Assembly: GCA_031556065.1 (NCBI GenBank)
Contig: JAVBTR010000052.1
Coordinates: forward strand, 32,941-96,940
Reading direction: 5' to 3'
Source of the DNA: JAVBTR01 sp031556065
Lineage (GTDB): Bacteria > Bacillota > Clostridia > Christensenellales > Aristaeellaceae
DNA length: 64,000 nt
This document shows positions 18,006-25,257 of this stretch, one piece after another (position 1 is the stretch's first letter; each line of letters begins with the position of its first letter). The position numbers and the translations under genes were made by a program. Below the pieces are notes generated by a model. That model did no database searches. It was not told the DNA's origin and saw nothing but the letters and a program-made list of their open reading frames with translations.

Positions 18006-18052
18006 GCGAGAAGGAGGGTATTCTTTTTAAAAAAGAATACCCTCCTTCTCGC
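18006..18052. terminator. Perfect long hairpin between the binding-protein and GH3 genes
   Basis: Arms of about 23 bp (18006-18028 and 18030-18052) with the middle TTTTT/AAAAA at the tip. No U-run follows the right arm, so it is a poor intrinsic terminator. It is more likely an mRNA-stabilising or processing hairpin that raises binding-protein mRNA relative to GH3, as seen in other sugar-transport operons. Confidence 0.7.
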
Positions 18053-18090
18053 GCCCTCGCCCCTAAGAAAACCATATTGGAGGACTTACT

Positions 18091-20289
18091 ATGCTGCCTT
18101 ACCAGGACAAAACGATGCCTATTGAAGAACGGATCGACGATTTGCTTGGCCGAATGAACCTTGAAGAGAAGGTTGCCCAAACGGATATGATCCGGGGCGT
18201 GGAGCTTTCTACCATTCCCCATCCTGCCCATTTTTGCGCTGTGGACGCCACAAGCGATTTTAAGTGGGACGAGGTAGAAAAGGCCTTTGGGCAGCGGGGT
18301 ATTGGCTTCGTGCACGATGTGTACTCAGAACCTGCCGTGCTCAATAAAATACAGAAGTATTTTGTGGAAAACACGCGTCTTGGCATCCCTTGCTTGTTTA
18401 CAGGGGAAGCCCTTCACGGGCTTTCATGGCCGGGAGCCTGTGTGTTTCCCATGCCGCTGAATTTGGGAGCCTCCTTTAACAGGCAACTGGCTTTCGATGT
18501 GGGCCATGCCATTGCTTCGGAAACCCGTTCCCTTGGAATCCACGAGATTCTGGCGCCTAACCTGGACGTGGCAAGGGAGCTGCGTTGGGGCCGGGTGGAA
18601 GAAACCTTTGGGGAGGACACCTACCTTTCCAGCGAATTAGGCTATCAGCTTATTTCCGGCGAGCAGGGAAAAAGCCTGAACCGGAACGATACCGTGGCGG
18701 CGGAGCCGAAGCATTTTGTGGCACACGGTTTTGCCGAGGGCGGACTTAACTGCGCCAGCGCACGGGCCGGCCAACGGGAAGTGGAGAGCTGCTATATGCC
18801 CGTGTTCGAGGCAGGCATCAAAAAAGCCGGGGCGTATAACGCCATGGCCTGCTATAACAATATCGACGGGGAAGCTGTGGCCTGCTCTCCCTACTACCTT
18901 ACCAAGGTGCTAAAGGGTCGATTAGGGTTGCGAGGCTATATCCGTTCAGACTTTGGCGCAGTGCGCCGCTTGCAAGAACTGCACCATCTGACGGTTTCCC
19001 CGGAGGAATCCATAGAACGGGCCTTTAACGCAGGGCTGGATGTCACCGGGTTCGATTTTTCCAATGAGGTTTGGCAAAACGGCCTTAAAACCTTGGTAGA
19101 AGCAGGCCGGGTACCCATGAGCCGGTTAGACGACGCTGTGAGCCGGATATTAAGGGTTAAATTCTTGCTTGGTCTATTCGAGCACCCATACACCGATGAA
19201 GAGCGGTTCCGTCAGGTGGTGCGCTGCGAAGACCATCGCCAATTGAGCTTACAGGCAGCCCGGGAATCCTGTGTGCTGCTGCAAAACCGCAACAGTGTTT
19301 TACCCCTAAGCGCTTCCATCCGTTCCATCGCCTTGATCGGGCCCGGTGCCGCCACCCAGAGCGTGGGCAGCTATGCCTCGGTACCCTATGGCTACGAAGT
19401 GCCCTCGCTGCTGGAAAAGCTCATGGAATTAAAACCAGACTTGACCATTTACCACGAACAGGGCTGCGGCATTTCCGAACCCCTTGAAAACGAGGAAGCC
19501 GCCATGGAACGGGCTATCTCTGCCGCAAAAAAGGCAGACCTGACCATTTTGGTGATGGCAGACGACAAGAAAACCTCCGGTGAAGGCATGGATCGGGCTT
19601 CCATGACGCTATATGGCCGCCAGCATGAGCTGACCCAACGCATCGCCACCCTTGGCAAGCCCTCGGTGCTGGTATTGCAGATCGGCAAACCGGCGGATAT
19701 TTCTGCATTTACAGAAACCATCGATGCTATTTTATTTCCCTCCTTCGGGGGGGAGCTAGGGGCCCAGGCCATTGCAGAAGTATTGCTGGGCCTTGTAAAT
19801 CCCTCCGGCAAGCTGCCCATTTCCTTCCCCAGAAGCGTCGGCCATCTGCCCTGCTATTATTCCATGCTGCCAGGCACCAGCGCCGAAAGCTATCTAGAGG
19901 GGGCTTACGATGCCCTATTCCCCTTCGGCCACGGTCTAAGCTACACCAACTTCGCTTATGACAGCCTTTCCGTCCAGCAAGACAGCATCAACGTCCGAGT
20001 CAGCGTCGATGTGCTAAACATTGGCTGCTACACTGGGGACGAGATCGTGCAGCTATACATCAACGACGTTTCTTCCTCCATAGTCACGCCCCTTAAGCTT
20101 TTAAAAGGCTTCGAACGTGTCACCCTGGAACCGGGCCAACGCAAAACAGTGTCTTTCTTACTGGATGAAACTGCCTTCCAGCTTCTGAACCGCCATATGG
20201 AATGGGTAGTGGAACCCGGTACCTTCGAAATCCTAATCGGCTCGTCCTCCAAAGACATTAAGGCACAAAAAAATATAGTTTTCCCATAA
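18091..20289 (+). CDS. GH3 beta-glycosidase
   Basis: 732 aa, cytoplasmic (no signal peptide). The N-terminal barrel has GEALHG and KHFVAHG, and the nucleophile is Asp287 in YIRSDFGAV. The alpha/beta sandwich has LPLSASIRSIALIGPG, KTSGEGMDR and SGKLPISFPRSVG. The C-terminal fibronectin-III-like domain starts around residue 640 (FGHGLSYTNFAY). The family covers beta-glucosidases, xylosidases and a few mannosidases, and specificity cannot be read here. It follows the importer of the mannoside locus. TTGGAGG precedes the ATG. Confidence 0.94.
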   Translation: MLPYQDKTMPIEERIDDLLGRMNLEEKVAQTDMIRGVELSTIPHPAHFCAVDATSDFKWDEVEKAFGQRGIGFVHDVYSEPAVLNKIQKYFVENTRLGIPCLFTGEALHGLSWPGACVFPMPLNLGASFNRQLAFDVGHAIASETRSLGIHEILAPNLDVARELRWGRVEETFGEDTYLSSELGYQLISGEQGKSLNRNDTVAAEPKHFVAHGFAEGGLNCASARAGQREVESCYMPVFEAGIKKAGAYNAMACYNNIDGEAVACSPYYLTKVLKGRLGLRGYIRSDFGAVRRLQELHHLTVSPEESIERAFNAGLDVTGFDFSNEVWQNGLKTLVEAGRVPMSRLDDAVSRILRVKFLLGLFEHPYTDEERFRQVVRCEDHRQLSLQAARESCVLLQNRNSVLPLSASIRSIALIGPGAATQSVGSYASVPYGYEVPSLLEKLMELKPDLTIYHEQGCGISEPLENEEAAMERAISAAKKADLTILVMADDKKTSGEGMDRASMTLYGRQHELTQRIATLGKPSVLVLQIGKPADISAFTETIDAILFPSFGGELGAQAIAEVLLGLVNPSGKLPISFPRSVGHLPCYYSMLPGTSAESYLEGAYDALFPFGHGLSYTNFAYDSLSVQQDSINVRVSVDVLNIGCYTGDEIVQLYINDVSSSIVTPLKLLKGFERVTLEPGQRKTVSFLLDETAFQLLNRHMEWVVEPGTFEILIGSSSKDIKAQKNIVFP

Positions 20290-20451
20290 TGAAGTTTTAA
20301 AAGGAAAAGCGGGGCCGTGGCAGTAAGAATTAAGGAAACGCAAGGGGCTTTGATTCGCAACCACAATCGTCGCGTTGCTATGCACCGCTCGTTTCGGTTG
20401 ATTCGTTCAGCTCGCTTATTGCGTCCACCGGACGCGCTCGCTTCACTCACC

Positions 20452-20551
20452 CTTGACCCCACAAAGGGATACATCCCTTTGATCCCATAATGGGACTTTT
20501 AAGGGATGAAATGCCTTAAACCGGGTCTGGGACAGCGTCCCAGCGTTTTCC
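20452..20551. repeat. Dispersed two-hairpin repeat, copy 1 (one and a half units)
   Basis: A half unit on the minus strand (20452-20490, hairpin CAAAGGGATACATCCCTTTG) is followed by a full plus-strand unit (20492-20551). The full unit runs GGGACTT, stem AAGGGAT/ATGCCTT, GGGTCT, stem GGGACAGCGTCCC, CGTTTTCC. It sits between the convergent GH3 and ManD genes, so it may also serve as transcription barrier. The preceding 20300-20450 has a small GCGTCC/GGACGC hairpin and no credible gene. Confidence 0.7.
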
Positions 20552-20578
20552 TTACCGCGGCAGCCCCAATATATATTG

Positions 20579-21790
20579 TTATGGCCTATTCAGCGTTCCG
20601 TCTGGTCTTCTTGCATTGGTCCATTTAGGCAGCTCGTCGCTGCAGGGGAACTTTTTCGCCAGTTCTTCGTCGATGTCAATGCCCAGGCCAGGCTTGGCGT
20701 TGGGGTAGACATAGCCGCCGCGAAGCTCCGGGCTGCCAGGGAAAACGTCCAGGCTGGCTTGGTTGAAGCCGGACCACTCTTGAATACCAAAGTTCCAGGA
20801 GGAAACGTCCAGATGGATGTTAGCAGCGTGGCCTACGGGAGAGACATCCCCAGGCCCATGCCAGGCGGTACGCACAGAAAAGGCTTCGCAAAGGGAGGCC
20901 AGCTTGCGGGCCGGGGTGATACCGCCCATCTGGCTGATGTGCACGCGAATGTAATCGATGAGCTTACGGGATATCAGGGGTGTCCATTCACGTGGGTGAG
21001 TAAAGAGCTCACCCATGGCAATGGGGGTATGAGTCTGCTGGCGCATGATTTCGAACCACTCAATCTGTTCCGGGGCCAGGCCGTCTTCGTAGAAAAAGAG
21101 GCGGTGGGGCTCCAGCTCTTTGGCCAGGCGGACAGATTCGATAGGATCGATATGCTCATGAACGTCGTGGCAAAATTCCACACCAAAACCGAAGCGGGCG
21201 CGCATGGCGTCGAAAAGCTCCACAACGGATAGTTGGTATTGGAGGGGATCGTAGTAGGCCCCATCGCAGGCCCCATCTGGCCTGGTGGCGGAAAGCTGGG
21301 CACCGTGGGAATTGCCGCCGTAGCCGCCGTGCTGAAGGCGAATAACCTGAATACCCTGTTCCATAAACGCCTGAACCCGGTCACCAATTTCAGCAAGGTT
21401 GCGCCCGTCGGCATGGCGGTACACACGGGCAGCTTCCCGGGCCTTGCCACCAAACAGATCGTACAGCGGCATGTTGGCCAGCTTTCCTTTTATATCCCAC
21501 AAAGCCATGTCCACGCCAGAAAGAGCCGCGTTTTGAATGGGCCCGTTGCGCCAGTAAGAGCTAACCATGGTCATCTGCCAGATGTCTTCGATGCGGGCTA
21601 CGTCTTTGCCGATTAGCAAAGGCTTCAGGGTATTTTCAATTTCAAAGGCCACTGTGCGAAAGCGCTGGGTAAAAGTGGCGCAGCCCAGGCCATAGAGGCC
21701 TGGCTCACTGGTTTCCACTTTGACGATGACCAAGGGAATATTCATCGGTGCAGTGCAAATGGCTCGAATATCGACGATTGTTATACTCAT
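20579..21790 (-). CDS. Enolase-superfamily sugar-acid dehydratase, ManD/RspA-like (mannonate dehydratase)
   Basis: About 403 aa. It is a member of the mandelate-racemase/enolase group, closest by memory to the ManD/RspA branch: SGVDMALWDIKGK and YDLFGGKARE, then VYRHADG, with metal ligands expected in EFCHDVHEH, FYEDGL and MGELFTHP, and the C-terminal AWHGPGDVSPVGHAAN. Expected reaction is D-mannonate to 2-keto-3-deoxygluconate. The frame is open to 21841, but the ATG at 21790 with AAAGGGGG upstream is the natural start; upstream codons would overlap the operator. It has its own promoter and GntR-LacI operator, linking it to the mannosidase operon. Confidence 0.87.
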   Translation of the reverse strand: MSITIVDIRAICTAPMNIPLVIVKVETSEPGLYGLGCATFTQRFRTVAFEIENTLKPLLIGKDVARIEDIWQMTMVSSYWRNGPIQNAALSGVDMALWDIKGKLANMPLYDLFGGKAREAARVYRHADGRNLAEIGDRVQAFMEQGIQVIRLQHGGYGGNSHGAQLSATRPDGACDGAYYDPLQYQLSVVELFDAMRARFGFGVEFCHDVHEHIDPIESVRLAKELEPHRLFFYEDGLAPEQIEWFEIMRQQTHTPIAMGELFTHPREWTPLISRKLIDYIRVHISQMGGITPARKLASLCEAFSVRTAWHGPGDVSPVGHAANIHLDVSSWNFGIQEWSGFNQASLDVFPGSPELRGGYVYPNAKPGLGIDIDEELAKKFPCSDELPKWTNARRPDGTLNRP

Positions 21791-21818
21791 AATGCAAAAA
21801 TCCCCCTTTATGGCATTG

Positions 21819-21859
21819 TTTGTTATAACAAAGTATACCATACAAAGGGGATTTTGAAA
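21819..21859 (-). promoter_or_regulatory. ManD promoter with GntR-LacI operator
   Basis: Minus strand: TTTCAA (21854-21859), 16 bp, TATACT (21832-21837). The perfect 14-bp palindrome TTTGTTATAACAAA (21819-21832) abuts the -10 exactly as at the transporter operon. The two sites share the 12-bp core. Confidence 0.75.
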
Positions 21860-21866
21860 AGGGCTT

Positions 21867-23696
21867 TCAAGGCTTTAGGGCTTGCCGGAACTGGGTTTCG
21901 TAAAGTTCTTTGTAAACGCCTTCTTTTTGAAGAAGCTGGCCGTGCGTGCCCCGTTCTATAATCCGTCCTTTTTCCATGACCAGAATTTCATCCGCTGCCA
22001 TGATGGTAGATAAGCGGTGGGCAATTAAGATACTAGTACGGCTTTCGATAAGGGGATTAATGGCTCCCTGTATCAAATCTTCGGAAATAGAATCCAGTGA
22101 AGATGTGGCTTCGTCAAAAATAAGGATGGCTGGGTCTTTTAAGATGACCCGGGCAATGGAAATGCGCTGTTTTTCGCCGCCGGAGAGCTTCAAGCCCCGG
22201 TTCCCCACGACAGTATTATAGCCCTCGGGTTGGGCGGCGATAAATGCATGAATATTGGCCTTTTTGCAGGCATCCTCCAATTGCTGCCGGGTTGCGTCGG
22301 GCTTGGCGTAGCAAAGGTTCTCCCGTATGGTGCCGTTGAACAGATAGGTATCTTGGGTCACCATGCCCACAGCCTGACGCAGGGCGTGAAGATCGATGTC
22401 CTTCACATCGATGCCGTCTAAGCATACTTGGCCGCCCGTAACGTCATAGAGCCTGGGAATCAGTCCAATAAGGGAGCTCTTCCCTGCCCCAGAAGGGCCT
22501 ACAATGGCCACACAGCGGCCCTTAGGCAATTCAAAATCGATATCCCTTAAAATAGGCTGCTCTGCATTGTAGGTGAACTGCACATGTTTGAAAGCCAGCT
22601 CTCCTTGAATCTTTTGGGGGATAATGGCATCCTCTTTGCTTGCGATCTCCGGCTTCATGTCGAAGTAAGCAAAAATACGGGTGAACAATGCCATGGAGCG
22701 CACCACATCCACCTGGATGGTTAAAAGGGCGTTCACAGGCCGGTACATCTGGGCCAAGAGGGCTACCAGAACAGTGATATCACCTACAGTCAGCGACCCG
22801 CCCCCAAGGATCAGCAGGTATCCACCCACCAAATAGATCAGCATAGGGCCGATGGTGGTAACGGTGCTCATTGTCATACGAAACCAGCGGCCAGCCATGC
22901 TTTCCTTCACGTTAAGCTTGGTCATGGTTTCGTTTTGCTCCCGGTAAGCTTCATATTCCTTTTCTTCGTTGGTAAAAAGCTTTACCAATTGCTGGCCGCT
23001 GACACTAAGGGTTTCATTTAAAATACCGTTGATTCGATCATTGCACTTTTGGGCTTGTATGGTCAGGTTCCAGCGGGTCTTGCCCACCCGCTGGGTAGGA
23101 ATGGCAAAGAGGGGCACCACGACCATGCCCAGCAGCGCCAGCACCCAGTTCTTTTGAAACATGGCTACAAGGGCCACTATCAGTGTAATGGCATTTGAAA
23201 GAATGCTGGTCAGCGTACCCGAGATAACCGATTGCACACCGGAAATATCACTGGTCATCCTGGTAATCACATCGCCCTGATTGTTGCCGGTGTAAAAGCG
23301 GTGGGATAATTGAAGGAGCTTGCGAAACATGGTATTGCGCATATCATAGGTAATATGCTGGGCCACCCAGGTGTTGATATAGCTTTCAATGACACCAATG
23401 AGATTGGCCAAAAGGGTTACGAGGAAAGATAAGGCCACCAGCTTTACAAGCAACGTAAAATCCCGGCCAATAAGACCCTTATCAATTATCTGGCCGGTTA
23501 AAACCGATGGCAGTACGCCCAGTATGGATGATATGGCGATGGTGAACAACACCAAAAGCATTTGGAACTTGTAAGGTGCAAGGTAACTGAAGATGCGTTT
23601 AACAAGCGGCCAGGTGATCTTCGGCGCGTTTCGTTTTTCGTCTTCCGAGAGGAATTTAGCGCCCCTTCCTCCCGGGCCCCAAAGGGGCGGGGTCAT
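21867..23696 (-). CDS. ABC exporter (fused membrane and ATPase domains), MarR-regulated
   Basis: 609 aa half-exporter of the multidrug/lipid type. Six membrane helices span about residues 25-300, and the ATPase follows with Walker A GPSGAGKSS, signature LSGGEKQR, Walker B AILIFDEATSSLD and switch IAHRLST. It works as a homodimer or with another half-transporter. The ATG at 23696 overlaps the MarR stop (ATGA), so the longer frame upstream is not used. Regulation is through the MarR gene and its promoter. The usual substrate class is toxic hydrophobic compounds; none is identifiable. Confidence 0.93.
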   Translation of the reverse strand: MTPPLWGPGGRGAKFLSEDEKRNAPKITWPLVKRIFSYLAPYKFQMLLVLFTIAISSILGVLPSVLTGQIIDKGLIGRDFTLLVKLVALSFLVTLLANLIGVIESYINTWVAQHITYDMRNTMFRKLLQLSHRFYTGNNQGDVITRMTSDISGVQSVISGTLTSILSNAITLIVALVAMFQKNWVLALLGMVVVPLFAIPTQRVGKTRWNLTIQAQKCNDRINGILNETLSVSGQQLVKLFTNEEKEYEAYREQNETMTKLNVKESMAGRWFRMTMSTVTTIGPMLIYLVGGYLLILGGGSLTVGDITVLVALLAQMYRPVNALLTIQVDVVRSMALFTRIFAYFDMKPEIASKEDAIIPQKIQGELAFKHVQFTYNAEQPILRDIDFELPKGRCVAIVGPSGAGKSSLIGLIPRLYDVTGGQVCLDGIDVKDIDLHALRQAVGMVTQDTYLFNGTIRENLCYAKPDATRQQLEDACKKANIHAFIAAQPEGYNTVVGNRGLKLSGGEKQRISIARVILKDPAILIFDEATSSLDSISEDLIQGAINPLIESRTSILIAHRLSTIMAADEILVMEKGRIIERGTHGQLLQKEGVYKELYETQFRQALKP

Positions 23697-24181
23697 AGGC
23701 AACCTCCATGATGATGAGGGCCGCCGTGACCATGTCTGCCTTCGGGCTTGGGAAACTTCTGCTGCCAATCGGCGCTAAGTTTTTTCAGTAGGCTTAGCAA
23801 AGATTCCTTTTCCTCCGGCGTTAAGGCCTGGAACAGGGTTTGCTGCATTTCCCGGCGGTTAGAAAGGGCTTCATTGGCGCATATGATGCCTTGCGTAGTC
23901 AGAGCGATATCCACATTGCGCTTGTCCTGCTCATTGGGCTTTCTTTCAATGTGGCCGCTCGCTTCCAGCTTGGCCAGCACCTCGCTCAAAGAGCCTGGCT
24001 GAATACCCAACATTTGTTGCAATTCCCGCTGGGACATGTTTTCATGGTGGGATAGCAGCGCCAGAATTCGGCCCTGGCCGCCCCTCAAATCGGCGCTGTG
24101 CTGCATCACATGGGACAGCCCCCGCAAATGGTGAAACAGCTTTTCTTCCACTGTCATGTTATGATTAAATTTCTTTTCCAT
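23693..24181 (-). CDS. MarR-family transcriptional regulator
   Basis: 162 aa. The winged helix is clear: MSQRELQQMLGIQPGSLSEVLAKLEASGHIERKPNEQDKRN, with the Asp-Lys-Arg wing. The last 15 residues are His/Gly-rich (HGHGGPHHHGG), which could bind a metal. The start at 24181 has GGAGG just upstream; a longer open frame exists but lacks a ribosome site. Co-translated with the ABC exporter. Two matching dyads flank its promoter, so it very probably represses its own operon. Confidence 0.92.
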   Translation of the reverse strand: MEKKFNHNMTVEEKLFHHLRGLSHVMQHSADLRGGQGRILALLSHHENMSQRELQQMLGIQPGSLSEVLAKLEASGHIERKPNEQDKRNVDIALTTQGIICANEALSNRREMQQTLFQALTPEEKESLLSLLKKLSADWQQKFPKPEGRHGHGGPHHHGGCL

Positions 24182-24203
24182 ATTGTTTCCTCCATCACAT
24201 TTG

Positions 24204-24258
24204 TTAGGTACCTTGCCATAATCATAACACGCCACGGAACCATTGTCAAGGTGCCTAA
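24204..24258 (-). promoter_or_regulatory. MarR operon promoter flanked by two operators
   Basis: Minus strand: TTGACA (24244-24249), 17 bp, TATGAT (24221-24226). TTAGGTACCTTG (24204-24215) and CAAGGTGCCTAA (24247-24258) are inverted copies matching at 11 of 12 bases. One covers the start site and the other overlaps the -35, with centres 43 bp apart, about four helical turns. Confidence 0.75.
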
Positions 24259-24327
24259 TAATATTCTTTGAGCAGATGACACTCGCCAACCTATTTGATC
24301 GAAGGAGCCTAATGAATGGAGTAATAG

Positions 24328-24426
24328 ATAAATTGGGGTGAGAAAGCCTTTATCACTAACCCAGATGATATAAAAGAGCAATTTATAGAATACTTGGATA
24401 AAATCAAAAAGAAATATGAAGGGTAA
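24328..24426 (+). pseudogene. Possible gene remnant in an AT-rich gap
   Basis: An open stretch of 32 codons with no start ends with a lysine-rich helical tail, IKEQFIEYLDKIKKKYEG. Two in-frame stops lie directly before it. Base use is more AT-rich than in the neighbours. This may be the 3' end of a decayed gene, or chance. The rest of the 465-bp gap (24182-24646) holds the MarR control region, tandem TTCACAG repeats and a terminator. Confidence 0.25.
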
Positions 24427-24517
24427 CAATAAAATGCGTCAGCAGGAGGGCTAAAGCATTTCTTGTAAACGAAAGGGAGTTGACCACCTAATTTGCTACA
24501 CCTATAATCGAATTAAG

Positions 24518-24592
24518 GATTCACAGTTTGGATTCACAGTTTGAAATATTGGGGTGGAGGAAGGGGGATGGATTTTCACAGCAAATTCACAG
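24518..24592. repeat. Short TTCACAG repeats
   Basis: GATTCACAGTTTG is repeated in tandem at 24518-24530 and 24531-24543. Two further TTCACAG copies lie at 24575-24581 and 24586-24592. Function is unknown; they could be regulator half-sites or decay of a mobile element. Confidence 0.45.
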
Positions 24593-24600
24593 TCTGCAAT

Positions 24601-24628
24601 AAAAAAGAGCAACCCTTGCGAGTTGCTC
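24601..24628 (-). terminator. Rho-independent terminator of the rubrerythrin gene
   Basis: Minus strand: GAGCAAC, 8-nt loop, GTTGCTC, then TTTTTT. It lies about 20 bp after the rubrerythrin stop. Confidence 0.9.
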
Positions 24629-24646
24629 AAATGGCTATTTAGCTAA

Positions 24647-25183
24647 TTAAAAGTACCTCTTCAGCAGCCCCTCAAAGGCCTTGCCGTGCCGTGCCTCGTC
24701 CTTGCACATTTCGTGGACAGTGTCGTGAACGGCATCATAGCCTAGCTCTTTGGCCAGGGTGGCCAGCTTTTTCTTGCCATCGGTGGCGCCATATTCGGCG
24801 TCTACGCGAAGGGACAGGTTCTTCTTGGTGTCGGGGAAAACCACTTCGCCTAGGAGTTCCGCAAACTTGGCAGCGTGCTCTGCTTCTTCAAAGGCAATGC
24901 GTTTGTAAGCTTCGGCCACTTCAGGGAAGCCTTCCCGATCAGCCTGGCGGCTCATAGCCAGATACATGCCCACCTCGGTGCATTCGCCAACGAAATTTGC
25001 CCGCAGGTCTTCTACAACCCGTTCATCCAAGCCCTGGGCAACACCAATGCGGTGTTCGTCGGCCCAAACCCGCTCGTCGGACATTTTTTCGAACTTTTCT
25101 TTAGGCGCACGGCAGACCGGGCACTTTTCGGGGGCCTCAGGGCCTTCATGTACGTAACCACAAACTTTGCATACCCACTTCAT
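24647..25183 (-). CDS. Reverse rubrerythrin (N-terminal rubredoxin, C-terminal diiron domain)
   Basis: 178 aa. The rubredoxin module is at the N-terminus (CKVCGYVHEG and CPVCRAP, four Cys in the first 25 residues). A four-helix ferritin-like domain follows with Glu-x-x-His ligands (EEAEHAAKF, and DEARHGKAF near the end). This order is the reverse of classical rubrerythrin, as in the clostridial enzymes that reduce peroxide and oxygen with NADH-derived electrons. AGGAGG-like site (ATGGAGGTATATTG) precedes the ATG. It stands alone between terminators and thrC. No clear PerR box was found upstream. Confidence 0.95.
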   Translation of the reverse strand: MKWVCKVCGYVHEGPEAPEKCPVCRAPKEKFEKMSDERVWADEHRIGVAQGLDERVVEDLRANFVGECTEVGMYLAMSRQADREGFPEVAEAYKRIAFEEAEHAAKFAELLGEVVFPDTKKNLSLRVDAEYGATDGKKKLATLAKELGYDAVHDTVHEMCKDEARHGKAFEGLLKRYF

Positions 25184-25257
25184 ATCAATATACCTCCATG
25201 ATTATTCTTATGTTTAGTGACAAGTAATATATACCCGGCAAAAACGGGGGTGAAACA

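Noticed and set aside
20380..20490. A 36-aa frame MHRSFRLIRSAR... before the ManD end
   Set aside because: It is formed by repeat sequence and ends within the dispersed hairpin, with no ribosome site.
25184..25257. Possible PerR box before the rubrerythrin gene
   Set aside because: AT-rich ATTATTCTTATG was compared with the TTATAATNATTATAA consensus and matches too poorly.
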